Shown here one piece after another: positions 51,143 to 59,535 of a stretch of DNA of 64,000 nt (its first letter is position 1; each line of letters begins with the position of its first letter). The notes under the pieces were generated by a model. That model worked only from the letters and a program-made list of their open reading frames with translations, had not been told where the DNA came from and made no database searches. Source of the DNA: PALSA-612 sp963755155 (GTDB taxonomy: Bacteria > Actinomycetota > Thermoleophilia > Gaiellales > Gaiellaceae). The DNA lies in contig CAVWIV010000017.1 in assembly GCA_963755155.1 (NCBI GenBank), positions 70,883-134,882 on the forward strand. The letters are read 5' to 3'. The position numbers and the translations under genes were made by a program.

Positions 51143-51874
51143 TCAGGCCGACAAATGCTGTCGTGTTGCGAGGTACCAGCCGATCGTCGCCGTGTAGCTC
51201 TCGGGAGCGACGGACAGGGCGCGCTCGCGTTCCACCCCCACGCACCCGGCGAGATCGAGGTAGCCGTCGACGTCGCGAGCCTCCTGGCGCTGCTCGGAAC
51301 GCCGGAGCACGAGGCCGTTGGCCTCGAGCAGCGACCGGATGTCGGTATCGGGCAGCAGGCGCGTGTGCGTCGGGTCGCGAAGGCGCTCGAACTGATCGAG
51401 CTCGAATCCGGCGAGCGGGTCGATCGGAGCGATCTGGTCGACGATGAGCACCTGCCCGCGGATGCCGATCACGCGGCGGAGCTCAGCGACGACGAGCTCT
51501 GGGCGTGTGACGTGGTGGAGCGTGCGGACGCACGCCGCGAGATCGAACGACCCGTCCTCGAACGGCAGATGCGCGACGTCGGCTTCCACGAACGTCACGT
51601 TGGGGAAGTCCTTGGCGGCGAGCTCCCGGCCCGTATCGAGCACTTCGGGCACCACGTCCGCCGCGACGACCTCCCGCACGAGCGGCGCGGCCGCGAACGC
51701 GAACCCGCCCGTACCGGCGCCGGCATCGAGCACCCGCTCCTCGCCGGTCGGCTCGAGGAAGCTCTTGATCTGCGCCCTCAGCTCCTCGCGGCGGCTCTGC
51801 TCGTGCGCGGCCATGAGCTCCGCCGATGCGGAGAACCGCGCCTGCGTCGCCTCAGCGTGCGTGTCGTCGGACAA
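51143..51874 (-). CDS. SAM-dependent methyltransferase (UbiE/COQ5-like)
   Basis: About 243 residues. EERVLDAGAGTGGFAFAAAP is the SAM-binding motif; DVVPEVLDTGRELA, FVEADVAHLPFEDGSFDLAA and IGIRGQVLIVDQIAP complete the class I pattern. The best fit is the methyltransferase_11 type; its substrate is unknown. The frame lacks an ATG near the usual start; TTG 51874 is preceded by GAGGAGG nine bases upstream. Overlaps cca by 23 bases. Confidence 0.85.
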   Translation of the reverse strand: MSDDTHAEATQARFSASAELMAAHEQSRREELRAQIKSFLEPTGEERVLDAGAGTGGFAFAAAPLVREVVAADVVPEVLDTGRELAAKDFPNVTFVEADVAHLPFEDGSFDLAACVRTLHHVTRPELVVAELRRVIGIRGQVLIVDQIAPIDPLAGFELDQFERLRDPTHTRLLPDTDIRSLLEANGLVLRRSEQRQEARDVDGYLDLAGCVGVERERALSVAPESYTATIGWYLATRQHLSA

Positions 51875-52883
51875 GCTCCAATGCCTCCTCTTTCGTCGAG
51901 AGTGTGCCAGCGGCGCGCTCTTCGGCGATGAGGTCGAGCAGCTTCCCGATCTCAGGCCCGGGCGGCAGGCCGAGCTCGTCGCCGCGAAGCAGCGGCTCGG
52001 CGGGATCGTTGGCGCGTGCCTTCTCGATAGACGGGACGAGCTCGGGCAGCCCGAGGTACGCAAGCGCGTCGGTCGCCCACGGCTCCGTCGCTCGCCGAAA
52101 GCGGTGGATCGCACGCGCGGAGTCGTCGGCCGGAGGCTCGGCGCGCAACAGCGTGCGCGCGTAGCGGTCGAGGCTCCTCGAGATCGGCAGCTCTCCGAGC
52201 CTGTCGCCGAAGGCGCACGCGAGCCGGTAATCGGGCGAGTCGACGGCGTCGATCCGGTCGAAGAGCCGGTCGGAGCCGCCCAGTGTCTCCAGTAGGCCGA
52301 GCTCACCGAGCCTGCTGTAGCCAGCCGCCGAGAGCCGCTCCAGTTCCCCGAGGATCCGCTCGCCGGCCGGGCGGGCTGCGAGAGACGCGTGCCGCCGGAC
52401 GCGCTCCTCCGTCGCGTCGTCGCAGCGGAAGCCCAGCTCGTCCTCGAGCCGGACCGCCCGCAGCAGCCGGAGGGGATCTGCCTCGAAGGCGCCGTCGGTG
52501 ACGGCACGAATCGTGCCGCCGGCGATGTCCGCCTGCCCGCCGAAGGGGTCGACGAGCTCGCCCCCGCCGACCGGGCGCGCCATAGCGTTGAGCGTGAAGT
52601 CCCGCGTCGCCAGGTCGTCCTCGATCCCATTAGCGAGCGGAGTGAAGTCGACCGTCCGCCCGTCCTCGAGCGCGATCCGCCAGGCCCCGTGGCGCTCGGA
52701 GAGCGGAAACGGCGCGCCGCCGCTCGCGCGCGCGAACGCCCGCGCGGCGAGCTCGGGCTCGCGGCAGGCCACGTCGAGGTCGACGACCGGGCGGCCGAGC
52801 AGCTCGTCGCGCAACGCGCCGCCGACGAGCCAGCCCTCCCCGCCCGCAAGCGCCTCGCGCAGCCGGTCGGTGAGATCAGCCAT
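51852..52883 (-). CDS. cca: CCA tRNA nucleotidyltransferase / polyA polymerase family protein
   Basis: 343 residues. The nucleotidyltransferase head has EGWLVGGALRDELLGRPVVD and LDVA (the DxD catalytic pair), RIALEDGRTVDFTPL, DDLATRDFTLNAMA and DPFGGQADIAGG; the body follows with EADPLRLLRAVRLEDELGF. This class II enzyme adds the CCA end to tRNAs; none of the window's six tRNA genes encodes CCA, which fits. Overlaps alr by eight bases and the methyltransferase gene by 23. Confidence 0.9.
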   Translation of the reverse strand: MADLTDRLREALAGGEGWLVGGALRDELLGRPVVDLDVACREPELAARAFARASGGAPFPLSERHGAWRIALEDGRTVDFTPLANGIEDDLATRDFTLNAMARPVGGGELVDPFGGQADIAGGTIRAVTDGAFEADPLRLLRAVRLEDELGFRCDDATEERVRRHASLAARPAGERILGELERLSAAGYSRLGELGLLETLGGSDRLFDRIDAVDSPDYRLACAFGDRLGELPISRSLDRYARTLLRAEPPADDSARAIHRFRRATEPWATDALAYLGLPELVPSIEKARANDPAEPLLRGDELGLPPGPEIGKLLDLIAEERAAGTLSTKEEALELVRRHAR

Positions 52884-53907
52884 CGACGAACACGCGCCTC
52901 GTTCGCTCGGAGGAGGACCGGATGCCGGTCGTGATCTCGTAGTTGATCGTCCCGGCCCGGGCGGCGTGGCTCTCGACGAGCAGCCCGTCGCCGACGAGCG
53001 TGACGGCGGTGCCGCGGGGCAGCTCCTCGGGCAGCTCGACCGCGAACGAGTCCATCGACACGGTGCCGACGACCTGCCGTCGCTCACCGGCGACGAGCAC
53101 GTCCGTTCCGGTGAGATCCCTGCGGAAGCCGTCCGCGTACCCGACGGGCACGAGACCGATCCACGTCGGCCGCTCTGCCACGAAGCGGCGGCCGTAGCCG
53201 GTGCTCTCGCCTGCCTCAAGGCGCTTCACCTGAGCGAGCGAGCTCCGCCACGAGAGGACTGGCTCGAGGCCGTCCGAGGACGGGAACTCGCCGAACGGCG
53301 ACAGCCCGTAGAGCGCGACCCCGCAGCGCGCGGCCGCCGCGAAGCGCGACTGCGGGTAGCGGAGCGCAGCCGCGCTGTTCGCGATGTGCGACTCCAATTC
53401 CGGCATCGCCTCGACGGCGGCGCGAAAGCGCTCGAGTTGAAGGTTCGCGAAGTCCACGTCCATGTCCGCGGTGGCGAGGTGGCTCATCAGCCCGACGGCC
53501 TCCCGCGGCGGCTCCGGGAACCCGGCCCCGCCGAAGCGACCCATGCCCGTGTCGAGCTTCAGGTGCAGAGGAACGCCCTCCGGGAACGGCGGCTCGGACA
53601 CGGCGAGCTCGAGTCGCGCGTCACGCGCCCGCCCGATGTCGTCTTCGCCGGAAGGGCCCATGACGAGGATGCGCGCGTCGGGGCAAGGCGGAACGGAGCG
53701 CGACGCCCTCGCCGATCGTCGCGACGCAGAGCGCGCGAGGCGCCCTCCGTCGAGCGCAACCCGGGACACCTCGACCGCGCCGTGGCCGTACGCGTCGGCC
53801 TTGACGACGGCCCAGAGCTGCGCGCCGTCCAGCAGCTCGAGCAGACGCCGCACGTTGTGCCGCACGGCGGCGAGGTCGATCGTGATCTCAGAACGCGTCA
53901 AGAACAT
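52876..53907 (-). CDS. alr: Alanine racemase, with a garbled 25-residue stretch
   Basis: About 343 residues. PLP-binding KADAYGHGA near residue 38, RCGVALYGLSPFGE and VPVGYADGFRR with the second catalytic Tyr, and VSMDSFAVELPE. The stretch about 53745-53680 reads as unrelated basic sequence (GRLARSASRRSARAS) in the open frame, but deleting one base at about 53744, 53735 and 53681 restores GGASALCVATIGEGVALRSA and leads back into PDARILVMGP in frame. Alr converts L- to D-alanine for peptidoglycan. Enzyme essential, so the garbled stretch is probably sequence error. Confidence 0.9.
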   Translation of the reverse strand: MFLTRSEITIDLAAVRHNVRRLLELLDGAQLWAVVKADAYGHGAVEVSRVALDGGRLARSASRRSARASRSVPPCPDARILVMGPSGEDDIGRARDARLELAVSEPPFPEGVPLHLKLDTGMGRFGGAGFPEPPREAVGLMSHLATADMDVDFANLQLERFRAAVEAMPELESHIANSAAALRYPQSRFAAAARCGVALYGLSPFGEFPSSDGLEPVLSWRSSLAQVKRLEAGESTGYGRRFVAERPTWIGLVPVGYADGFRRDLTGTDVLVAGERRQVVGTVSMDSFAVELPEELPRGTAVTLVGDGLLVESHAARAGTINYEITTGIRSSSERTRRVFVDG

Positions 53908-54677
53908 CGGGCAACGCGTTGACGACGTCCGAGGCGACGAGGCCGCGCTCCGGACCGAGGCGCGCGGCTTCCGCGCAGGCAACGGCTCCGGCTGCCGCCG
54001 CGTGGCGCCCGTCGAGGCCTTTCGCGAGGAACGCCGCCACGGTGCCGGTCAGGACGTCGCCGGTGCCGGCGGTCGCGAGCGACGGCGGCCCGCCGGCGTA
54101 GACGAGCACGCCCTGGCCGGGCGCCGCGACGAGCGTGTCCGATCCCTTGAGCAGGCACACACAGCCGAACATGTCGGCCGCCTGTGCGAACGGCGGCGAG
54201 GCGGTGCGCGTCGACCCACTCGGACTCGACGCCGAGCAGCCCCGCGAGCTCGCCGGCGTGCGGCGTCAGCACCGTGGGCGCCGCCCGTTCCCCGAAGGGC
54301 TCCAGCTCGAACAGCGCGTCGGCGTCGACGACGGCCGGCAGCTCCGTCTCCGAGAGCAGCCGCCGCACGAGCTCGCGCCGGCTTTCGTCCCGCCCGAGGC
54401 CGGGGCCGATGGCGAGCGCGCCCGCCTTCTCCACCGCGTCGAAGACCTCCTCGAAGGGACGCTTCACGACTTCGAGCAGCCTCCCCTCCAGCACCGGAAG
54501 CGACTCGGCCGGCGCCGCGACCGCGACGTAGCCCGCATCGGCCCTGAACGCCGCCTCCGCCGCGAGGCACGCGGCGCCCGTGAGCCCCGGCGCGCCGCCG
54601 ACGACGAGCACCGACGCGCTGTACTTCGTGTCGCCGGGCCGCTTGCGCGGGACGAGCCCGAGGATGGCCGCCGTCAC
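53888..54677 (-). CDS. nnrD: ADP-dependent (S)-NAD(P)H-hydrate dehydratase, frameshifted
   Basis: Two frames join after deleting one base at about 54181. SVLVVGGAPGLTGAACLAAE, ALAIGPGLGRDESR, LPAVVDADALFELEPF and VLTPHAGELAGLLG are ribokinase-like NnrD motifs; the other frame supplies CVCLLKGSDTLVAAPG, SLATAGTGDVLTGTVAAFLA. It repairs damaged NAD(P)H hydrates with ADP or ATP. About 263 residues. It starts at GTG 54677, overlapping nnrE, with which it forms a bifunctional protein in many bacteria. Overlaps alr by 20 bases. Confidence 0.88.
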
Positions 54678-55204
54678 GAGCGCGTGCTCGGCGGCGCGTG
54701 GTCGAGACCGATGTCGCGCACGACGAGCTCGCCGCCGTGGAAGCTTCCCGGCGCGACGACGTTGCCGACCTTCGGCGCGTGGAGCGCGACCGTCACCGAG
54801 GCCGAGACGGCGGCGCCGGCGACCTCGCCGGTGTCCGCGTCGACACCCGAGGGCAGGTCGATCGAGAGCACCGGCGCCTCCGCCGCGTTCAGCTGCGCGA
54901 TGAGCTCTGAGGCGTCCGCCCTCGGCTCGCCGTGGAAGCCCGTGCCGAACAGCCCGTCGAGGATGACGTCGCCTTCGAGCCCTTCCGCGGCGTCACGGCC
55001 GGCCGCGCGCAGCGCCTCGAGCGCGATCCTCGCGTCGCCGCCGTTGGCGCCGCCGCCGCACACGGCGCCGAACGACCGTGCGTCCGGAAAGTGGCGCAAC
55101 GCCTCCTCCGCCACCGCCCGCCCCGCTTGCTCCATGAGCACGCGGACGTCGTGCCCGGCCTCCGCCTCTCTCATCTCCGCCGCCGTGTAGAGCGGTTCGA
55201 GCAT
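54674..55204 (-). CDS. nnrE: NAD(P)H-hydrate epimerase domain
   Basis: 176 residues. YTAAEMREAEAGHDVRVLME, QAGRAVAEEALRHF, AVCGGGANGGDARIALEAL, DVILDGLFGTGFHGEP and LSIDLPSGVDADTGEV match the YjeF N-terminal epimerase (GxGNNGGDG is GGGANGGDA here). It interconverts R and S forms of NAD(P)H hydrate so that NnrD can repair both. Start ATG overlaps the acpS stop (TGATG) and the stop overlaps nnrD (GTGA). Confidence 0.88.
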   Translation of the reverse strand: MLEPLYTAAEMREAEAGHDVRVLMEQAGRAVAEEALRHFPDARSFGAVCGGGANGGDARIALEALRAAGRDAAEGLEGDVILDGLFGTGFHGEPRADASELIAQLNAAEAPVLSIDLPSGVDADTGEVAGAAVSASVTVALHAPKVGNVVAPGSFHGGELVVRDIGLDHAPPSTRS

Positions 55205-55563
55205 CAGTCCGTCGAAGCGATCGCGATGGCCGCAGCCAGCTCCTTCGAGTGGGTCATCGAGAGATCGACCTCGCCCACGCCGAGGCGCGCCGCCTGCTGC
55301 TCGAGCCGTCCCTGGAGGCGCACGGCCGGTTTCGGCCGGCCGGCGATCTCGATCTCCTGCCACGCGAACGCGCGCGCCACGCCGAACCCGAGCGCCTTGC
55401 CCACGGCCTCCTTGCCGGCGAACCGCGCCGCGTAGTGCTGCGCCGGATTCGGCCGCGAGTCGCAGTACGCCCGCTCCGCCTCGGTGAAGCACCGCTCGGT
55501 GAAGGACGGGTACCTCCCCATCGCCCGCCGCACGCGCGCGATCTCGATCAGGTCGACGCCCAC
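55204..55563 (-). CDS. acpS: Holo-[acyl-carrier-protein] synthase
   Basis: 119 residues. VGVDLIEIARVRRAMGRYP, RCFTEAERAYCDSRPNPAQH and YAARFAGKEAVGKALGFG are AcpS motifs with the Mg-binding Asp and Glu. It transfers phosphopantetheine from CoA to acyl-carrier protein. GTG 55563 is preceded by GAGGACGAGC, a good ribosome-binding site, whereas the TTG at 55575 is not. Confidence 0.93.
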   Translation of the reverse strand: MGVDLIEIARVRRAMGRYPSFTERCFTEAERAYCDSRPNPAQHYAARFAGKEAVGKALGFGVARAFAWQEIEIAGRPKPAVRLQGRLEQQAARLGVGEVDLSMTHSKELAAAIAIASTD

Positions 55564-55571
55564 GCTCGTCC

Positions 55572-56348
55572 TCAAAGCCCTTTCTCCAGCCAGTCCGGGA
55601 GCTCGGCGAGCGAGTTGACGACGATGTCGGGAGCGATCCCCGAGCGCTCGAGATCGTCCGGCCGGAACTTCCCCGTGCGGACGAGCGCCGTGCGCAGGCC
55701 GTACTTCTGCGCGCCCAGGATGTCAGCCTCGATGTCGTCCCCCACCATCCACGTGAGCTTCGGCTCGGCGTCGAGCGCATCGAGCGCCGCCTCGAAGTAC
55801 ACGGGGCTCGGCTTGCCGATGACGACGGCCTCGACACCGGCCGCGTACTCGAGCCCGGCGACGAAGGCCCCGGAGTCGAGCAGCGGGCCGCGCGACGTCT
55901 GCCACCAACGGTTCTTGTGCAGGCAGTAGAGATCCGCCCCCGCCTGCAGCTCCGCGAACGCCCGCGCGAGATTCATGTAGCTGAAGACGCGCCCCGTCTC
56001 GTCACCCTCGTCCGCGCCGCCGACGAGGACTGCGTCGGCGTCCTCGCCCACGAGATCAAGCCCGTCGAGATCCTCGATCACCGACGGCATCGTGAGCGCG
56101 AGCACGCGCCGTCCATCCAGCAGGTGGACCGCTGCGGCCGCCGTCGTCTGGAGCTCGTCCTCGCCGATGTCGACGCCGAGCCGCTTCAGCTCGGCGACCA
56201 TCGCCGCGCGCGTCCGGACTGTCGTGTTCGTGACGAACCGGAGCCGGTGGCCGCGCTCGCGCAGTGTCGTGACCGCCTCGGCGGCGCCGGCGATGGGCTT
56301 GCCGGAGACGTGGAACACGCCGTCGATGTCCAGGAGAATGGCGGCCAT
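55572..56348 (-). CDS. HAD-superfamily hydrolase, subfamily IIA
   Basis: 258 residues. The nucleophile motif ILLDIDGVFHVSGKPIAG, RLRFVTNTTVRTRAAMV, VVIGKPSPVYFEAALDAL and MVGDDIEADILGAQKYGL give the four HAD motifs with the IIA cap. This resembles NagD/HDHD2-like phosphatases acting on small phosphorylated compounds. First gene of the eight-gene operon; TAGACT lies eight bases before ATG 56348, suggesting a leaderless operon mRNA. Confidence 0.88.
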   Translation of the reverse strand: MAAILLDIDGVFHVSGKPIAGAAEAVTTLRERGHRLRFVTNTTVRTRAAMVAELKRLGVDIGEDELQTTAAAAVHLLDGRRVLALTMPSVIEDLDGLDLVGEDADAVLVGGADEGDETGRVFSYMNLARAFAELQAGADLYCLHKNRWWQTSRGPLLDSGAFVAGLEYAAGVEAVVIGKPSPVYFEAALDALDAEPKLTWMVGDDIEADILGAQKYGLRTALVRTGKFRPDDLERSGIAPDIVVNSLAELPDWLEKGL

Positions 56349-56793
56349 GGCACGCGAGTCTACGGGCATCGGTGAGGCGATTCGCGTGACGCGAAGCGTC
56401 ACCGTGCCGCGCCGGGAGATCGAGCTGCGCTTCTCGCGATCGAGCGGCCCCGGCGGCCAGCACGCGCAGCGCACGGAGACGCGCGTCGAGGCCCTCTTCG
56501 ACGTCACGGCCTCCTCCGCGCTCACGGAACGACAGCGGAAGCGCGTCGTCGCGAAGGCCGGCCCGGTGCTCCGCGCCGTTGCCCAGGACGAACGGAGCCA
56601 GTGGCAGAACCGCGAGCTCGCCACGGCACGTGTGATCGACGCGCTCCGCGCGGCCCTCGAGGTCCCTCGGCGGCGGAAGCCAACGAAGCCGACGAAGGCT
56701 TCAAAGGAGCGACGGCTCGCCGGAAAACGGCGGCGCGGCGAGGTTAAGCGGCTGCGGAAGCCGCCCGGCGAGCACTCCGTGAGGGCGGTGTAA
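56347..56793 (+). CDS. Ribosome-rescue peptidyl-tRNA hydrolase, ArfB-like
   Basis: 148 residues. The class I release-factor GGQ motif is in FSR SSGPGGQHAQRTETRVEA (SSGPGGQHAQRTE), preceded by PRREIELRF and followed by a basic C-terminal tail (RRRKPTKPTKASKERRLAGK) that enters the empty mRNA channel in ArfB. It would free stalled ribosomes. The start ATG 56347 shares the tetranucleotide CATG with the divergent HAD gene; an internal GTG giving VTRSVTVPRREIELRF is a possible alternative. Confidence 0.85.
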   Translation: MARESTGIGEAIRVTRSVTVPRREIELRFSRSSGPGGQHAQRTETRVEALFDVTASSALTERQRKRVVAKAGPVLRAVAQDERSQWQNRELATARVIDALRAALEVPRRRKPTKPTKASKERRLAGKRRRGEVKRLRKPPGEHSVRAV

Positions 56794-56911
56794 AGGGCGG
56801 CCGTAAAGGTTTCGTGAATCTCGCCGGTTGACCGGGCGGTCCGACTTGGCCAGTGGGTACCCTCAGTGCTCGCCCGACGCCCGCCACGCCCGTCAAGGAG
56901 TGTTGCCGCTC

Positions 56912-58312
56912 ATGCGTTTGATCCGACTCGTTTTCGTCTGCGCGCTGCTATCGCTCATCGCCCCGGTGACCGCCATGGCGGCGGAGCGCATGTGGGTCGG
57001 ATTCCAGGACGACCCGAGCTTTCGCTGGCGGGAAGACCGGTCGAGCATGCTCGACCAGGCGGTGACTTCGAACGCCGGCATCGTCCGCACGACGGTCTAC
57101 TGGTCGCGAATCGCACCGTTGCGGCCGGCGAGCCCTTCGAACCCGTTCGATCCCGCCTACCGGTGGGACGACCTCGACGAGTTCGTCCGGAGCTCGCAGT
57201 TCCGCGGGCTCGAGACGCTGCTGACGATCTGGGGCACGCCGAACTGGGCGAACGGGAGCAAGGGCCCGAACTACGCGCCGACGAGGCTGTCCGACATCAC
57301 CGCGTTCGCCCGCGCGCTCGCCTCGCGCTACAGCGGCCGCAACCCGGGCTTTCCGTACGTCCGCTTCTACAGCGTCTGGAACGAGCCGAACCTCGAGCAG
57401 TTCCTCGCCCCGACGTTCAACGGCAAGGGCAAGCCCGTTGCGCCGTTCAACTACGCGAGGCTCTACCGGGCCGTCTACGGCGGCCTGAAGGCCGGTAGCC
57501 CCACCGCCGAGGTGGGCATCGGCGAGACATCGCCGCGCGGCCGCGACAGGCCTTCGCCGGGCAAGATCCAGGACTCCATCGCGCCGGCGACGTTCGCGCG
57601 ACTGCTCTCGACTGCACGGCCGCGCGTCCAGTTCCAGGCCTACCTCCACCACCCGTACTCGATCCTCGGCTCGGGCCCGATGCAGAAAGCCCGTTACCCG
57701 AACGTCCATCTCACGCAGCTGCCGCAGTTCTCGAGGGACCTCAACAAGTGGTTCAAGAAGAACGTCAACGTCTGGATCACGGAGTACGGGTTCGAGACGA
57801 AGCCCGGCGAGCCCCGCGGCGTCACCGCCGCTCAGCAGGCGGCCTACGCGGTGCAGGCGATGGAGTACCTGCGCCGCATCCCGACGGTGCGGATGTTCAT
57901 CTGGTTCATCTTCCGCGACGATCCCACGAGCACGTGGCAGAGCGGGCTGCTCAACCGCAACAACACGAAGAAGCCTGCGTTCGGGACGTTCGCGGCGAGG
58001 GCGAAGCCGCTCGACGCGCGCAATCCCATCGTCAGGGCGAAGCTCAACGTCGCGCCCGTCATTCGCCTTTCCGTCCAGGAGCTCGCCGCGCGCAACGGCG
58101 CGGGGACATTGGTCGGCGCCAACATCAGGGTGTTCGGGCCGAACAGCCAGTTCCAGGGGAACATCCAGATGCAGTCGTCGATCGGCGTGGACGGCTGGGC
58201 GACGTTCCTCTTCGCTCCGAACGGCACGAGACGGACGTACTACCTCTACTTCGACATCCAGGACAAGAACGGCAACGCGATTCAACGCAGTGTGACTCTG
58301 ATCATCGGCTGA
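56912..58312 (+). CDS. Secreted glycoside hydrolase, clan GH-A type
   Basis: 466 residues. Signal peptide (LVFVCALLSLIAPVTAMA), then a TIM-barrel catalytic domain: TVYWSRIAPLRPASPSNPFD, ETLLTIWGTPNWANGSKGPN, the acid/base Glu in FYSVWNEPNLEQFLAP, AYLHHPYSILG and the nucleophile Glu in VNVWITEYGFET. This is the GH5/GH39-like pattern. About 100 C-terminal residues form a beta domain (VIRLSVQELAARNGAG, RRTYYLYFDIQDKNG) that may bind carbohydrate or the wall. AAGGAG is eleven bases before ATG 56912. Confidence 0.82.
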   Translation: MRLIRLVFVCALLSLIAPVTAMAAERMWVGFQDDPSFRWREDRSSMLDQAVTSNAGIVRTTVYWSRIAPLRPASPSNPFDPAYRWDDLDEFVRSSQFRGLETLLTIWGTPNWANGSKGPNYAPTRLSDITAFARALASRYSGRNPGFPYVRFYSVWNEPNLEQFLAPTFNGKGKPVAPFNYARLYRAVYGGLKAGSPTAEVGIGETSPRGRDRPSPGKIQDSIAPATFARLLSTARPRVQFQAYLHHPYSILGSGPMQKARYPNVHLTQLPQFSRDLNKWFKKNVNVWITEYGFETKPGEPRGVTAAQQAAYAVQAMEYLRRIPTVRMFIWFIFRDDPTSTWQSGLLNRNNTKKPAFGTFAARAKPLDARNPIVRAKLNVAPVIRLSVQELAARNGAGTLVGANIRVFGPNSQFQGNIQMQSSIGVDGWATFLFAPNGTRRTYYLYFDIQDKNGNAIQRSVTLIIG

Positions 58313-58335
58313 CCGCCGACGGCGGTGTCACCCTT

Positions 58336-58359
58336 GATCATCGGCCGAGGCCGATGATC
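58336..58359. terminator. Hairpin between the glycosidase and the Tad locus
   Basis: GATCATCGGCC (58336-58346) with GGCCGATGATC (58349-58359), two-base loop, preceded by a smaller inverted repeat ACCGCC/GGCGGT. It lies between convergent gene ends. Confidence 0.65.
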
Positions 58360-58372
58360 GTGCGGGCCGCCC

Positions 58373-59530
58373 TCAGGCGCTCTTGAGCGCGCGCTCGCGC
58401 CGGTGGAGCTCCGACTGCGTGTTCGCGACGTAGGCCTCGAGGCTCGATTCCCGCTGGACGACGCGCTGCTCGCGCTCCGCGAGCTCGCGCTCGCGCCGCT
58501 CGAGCTTGTCCTGTCCGATCTCGAGATCCGTCTCCGCCGAGACCTCGCGGCGCTCGACCACGTCCTCCCGCTCGTCGAGCTCGCGTAGGCGCTGCGCCAG
58601 TGTCTCCTCGCCGCCGGTTACGCGCCGCTCGCGACGCTCGAGCCGCACGGTCTCCGACTCGAGCAGGCTCTCTGCGCTCGCGAGCTCCGCCTCGCGCTTC
58701 GTGATCTCCCGCTCGCGCGCGTCGAGCTTCGCCTGAAGCTCGTCGATGTCACGGCCCCGCGTTGCCTCGCGGGCGAGTCGCTCGATCTCCTGCTGCTTCC
58801 CGTCGATCTCCTCCTGCTTGCGGGTCAGCTCGACCTCGACGGCGGTGAGATCCCGGCCTCGGGTCGCCTCGTGGGCGAGTCGCTCGAGCTCGGCCTTTCG
58901 CCGGCTGAGCTCGGCCTCGCGCCCGTCGAGCTCCTGGAGAAAGCGTTCGAGGTCGGCACGTTCTTTCGCCAGCGCTTCCCGCTCCTCGGACATGCGCTCA
59001 CCGTCGGCGCGCAGGCGGTCGACCTCGGCCTGGATCGACTCGCGCTCGGCGAGCAGCTCGGCGGACTTACGGCCGACGTTCGCCTCGACGTCGCGGCGGT
59101 GCGCCGCGAGGTCCTTCTCGAGCTCGTCTATCGAGCGGCCGCGCTCCTCCAGCCCCTCCTCGCGCTGCTTCACCTCGCGGAGCATCGCTTCCTCGCGTTG
59201 CTCGAGCTCTGCCCGAGCCTTCGCGAGTTCGGCCTCGCGCTCGGCCATCCGCGCCTCGCGCGCGTCGAGCTCCTTCTTCGTGTCCACGAGCTCGTCCGCC
59301 CGTTTGTCGAGGTCGACGCGCTCTTCGTTGAGCGCTTCGCGGTCAGCGGCCGCGTTGACGGTCGGTGTGGGATCGAGGGCGACGTGGGCCTCGACCGCGG
59401 CGTCGTCGTCCGAGTCGGGAGCGGCTGCCTCCGTCTCGGGCCGGACGCGCTTGCCGAGCTGCGCACGCAGCCCGGTGCCGAAGCCTCGCTCGACGTCCTG
59501 GTGGGGGTCTCGGGGGTGGCCATCCGCCAA
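58373..59530 (-). CDS. Long coiled-coil protein at the end of the Tad locus
   Basis: About 385 residues; after a short charged N-terminus almost the whole length is heptad-rich coiled coil (for example LAKARAELEQREEAMLREVK, ELSRRKAELERLAHEATRGR). A stretch of about 25 residues around LAxEATRGRD occurs twice. No membrane segment. TTG 59530 is preceded by GGAG. It directly follows tadC and is probably co-transcribed. It may be a cytoplasmic scaffold for the pilus machine or an unrelated structural protein; related long coiled coils are known in actinobacterial polar-growth proteins, but no family is claimed. Confidence 0.75.
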   Translation of the reverse strand: MADGHPRDPHQDVERGFGTGLRAQLGKRVRPETEAAAPDSDDDAAVEAHVALDPTPTVNAAADREALNEERVDLDKRADELVDTKKELDAREARMAEREAELAKARAELEQREEAMLREVKQREEGLEERGRSIDELEKDLAAHRRDVEANVGRKSAELLAERESIQAEVDRLRADGERMSEEREALAKERADLERFLQELDGREAELSRRKAELERLAHEATRGRDLTAVEVELTRKQEEIDGKQQEIERLAREATRGRDIDELQAKLDAREREITKREAELASAESLLESETVRLERRERRVTGGEETLAQRLRELDEREDVVERREVSAETDLEIGQDKLERRERELAEREQRVVQRESSLEAYVANTQSELHRRERALKSA

Positions 59531-59535
59531 GTCTC

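Noticed and set aside
54674..54677. TGA between nnrE and nnrD as a second selenocysteine codon
   Set aside because: No Cys is expected at this linker position and no SECIS-like hairpin follows; overlapping genes explain it.
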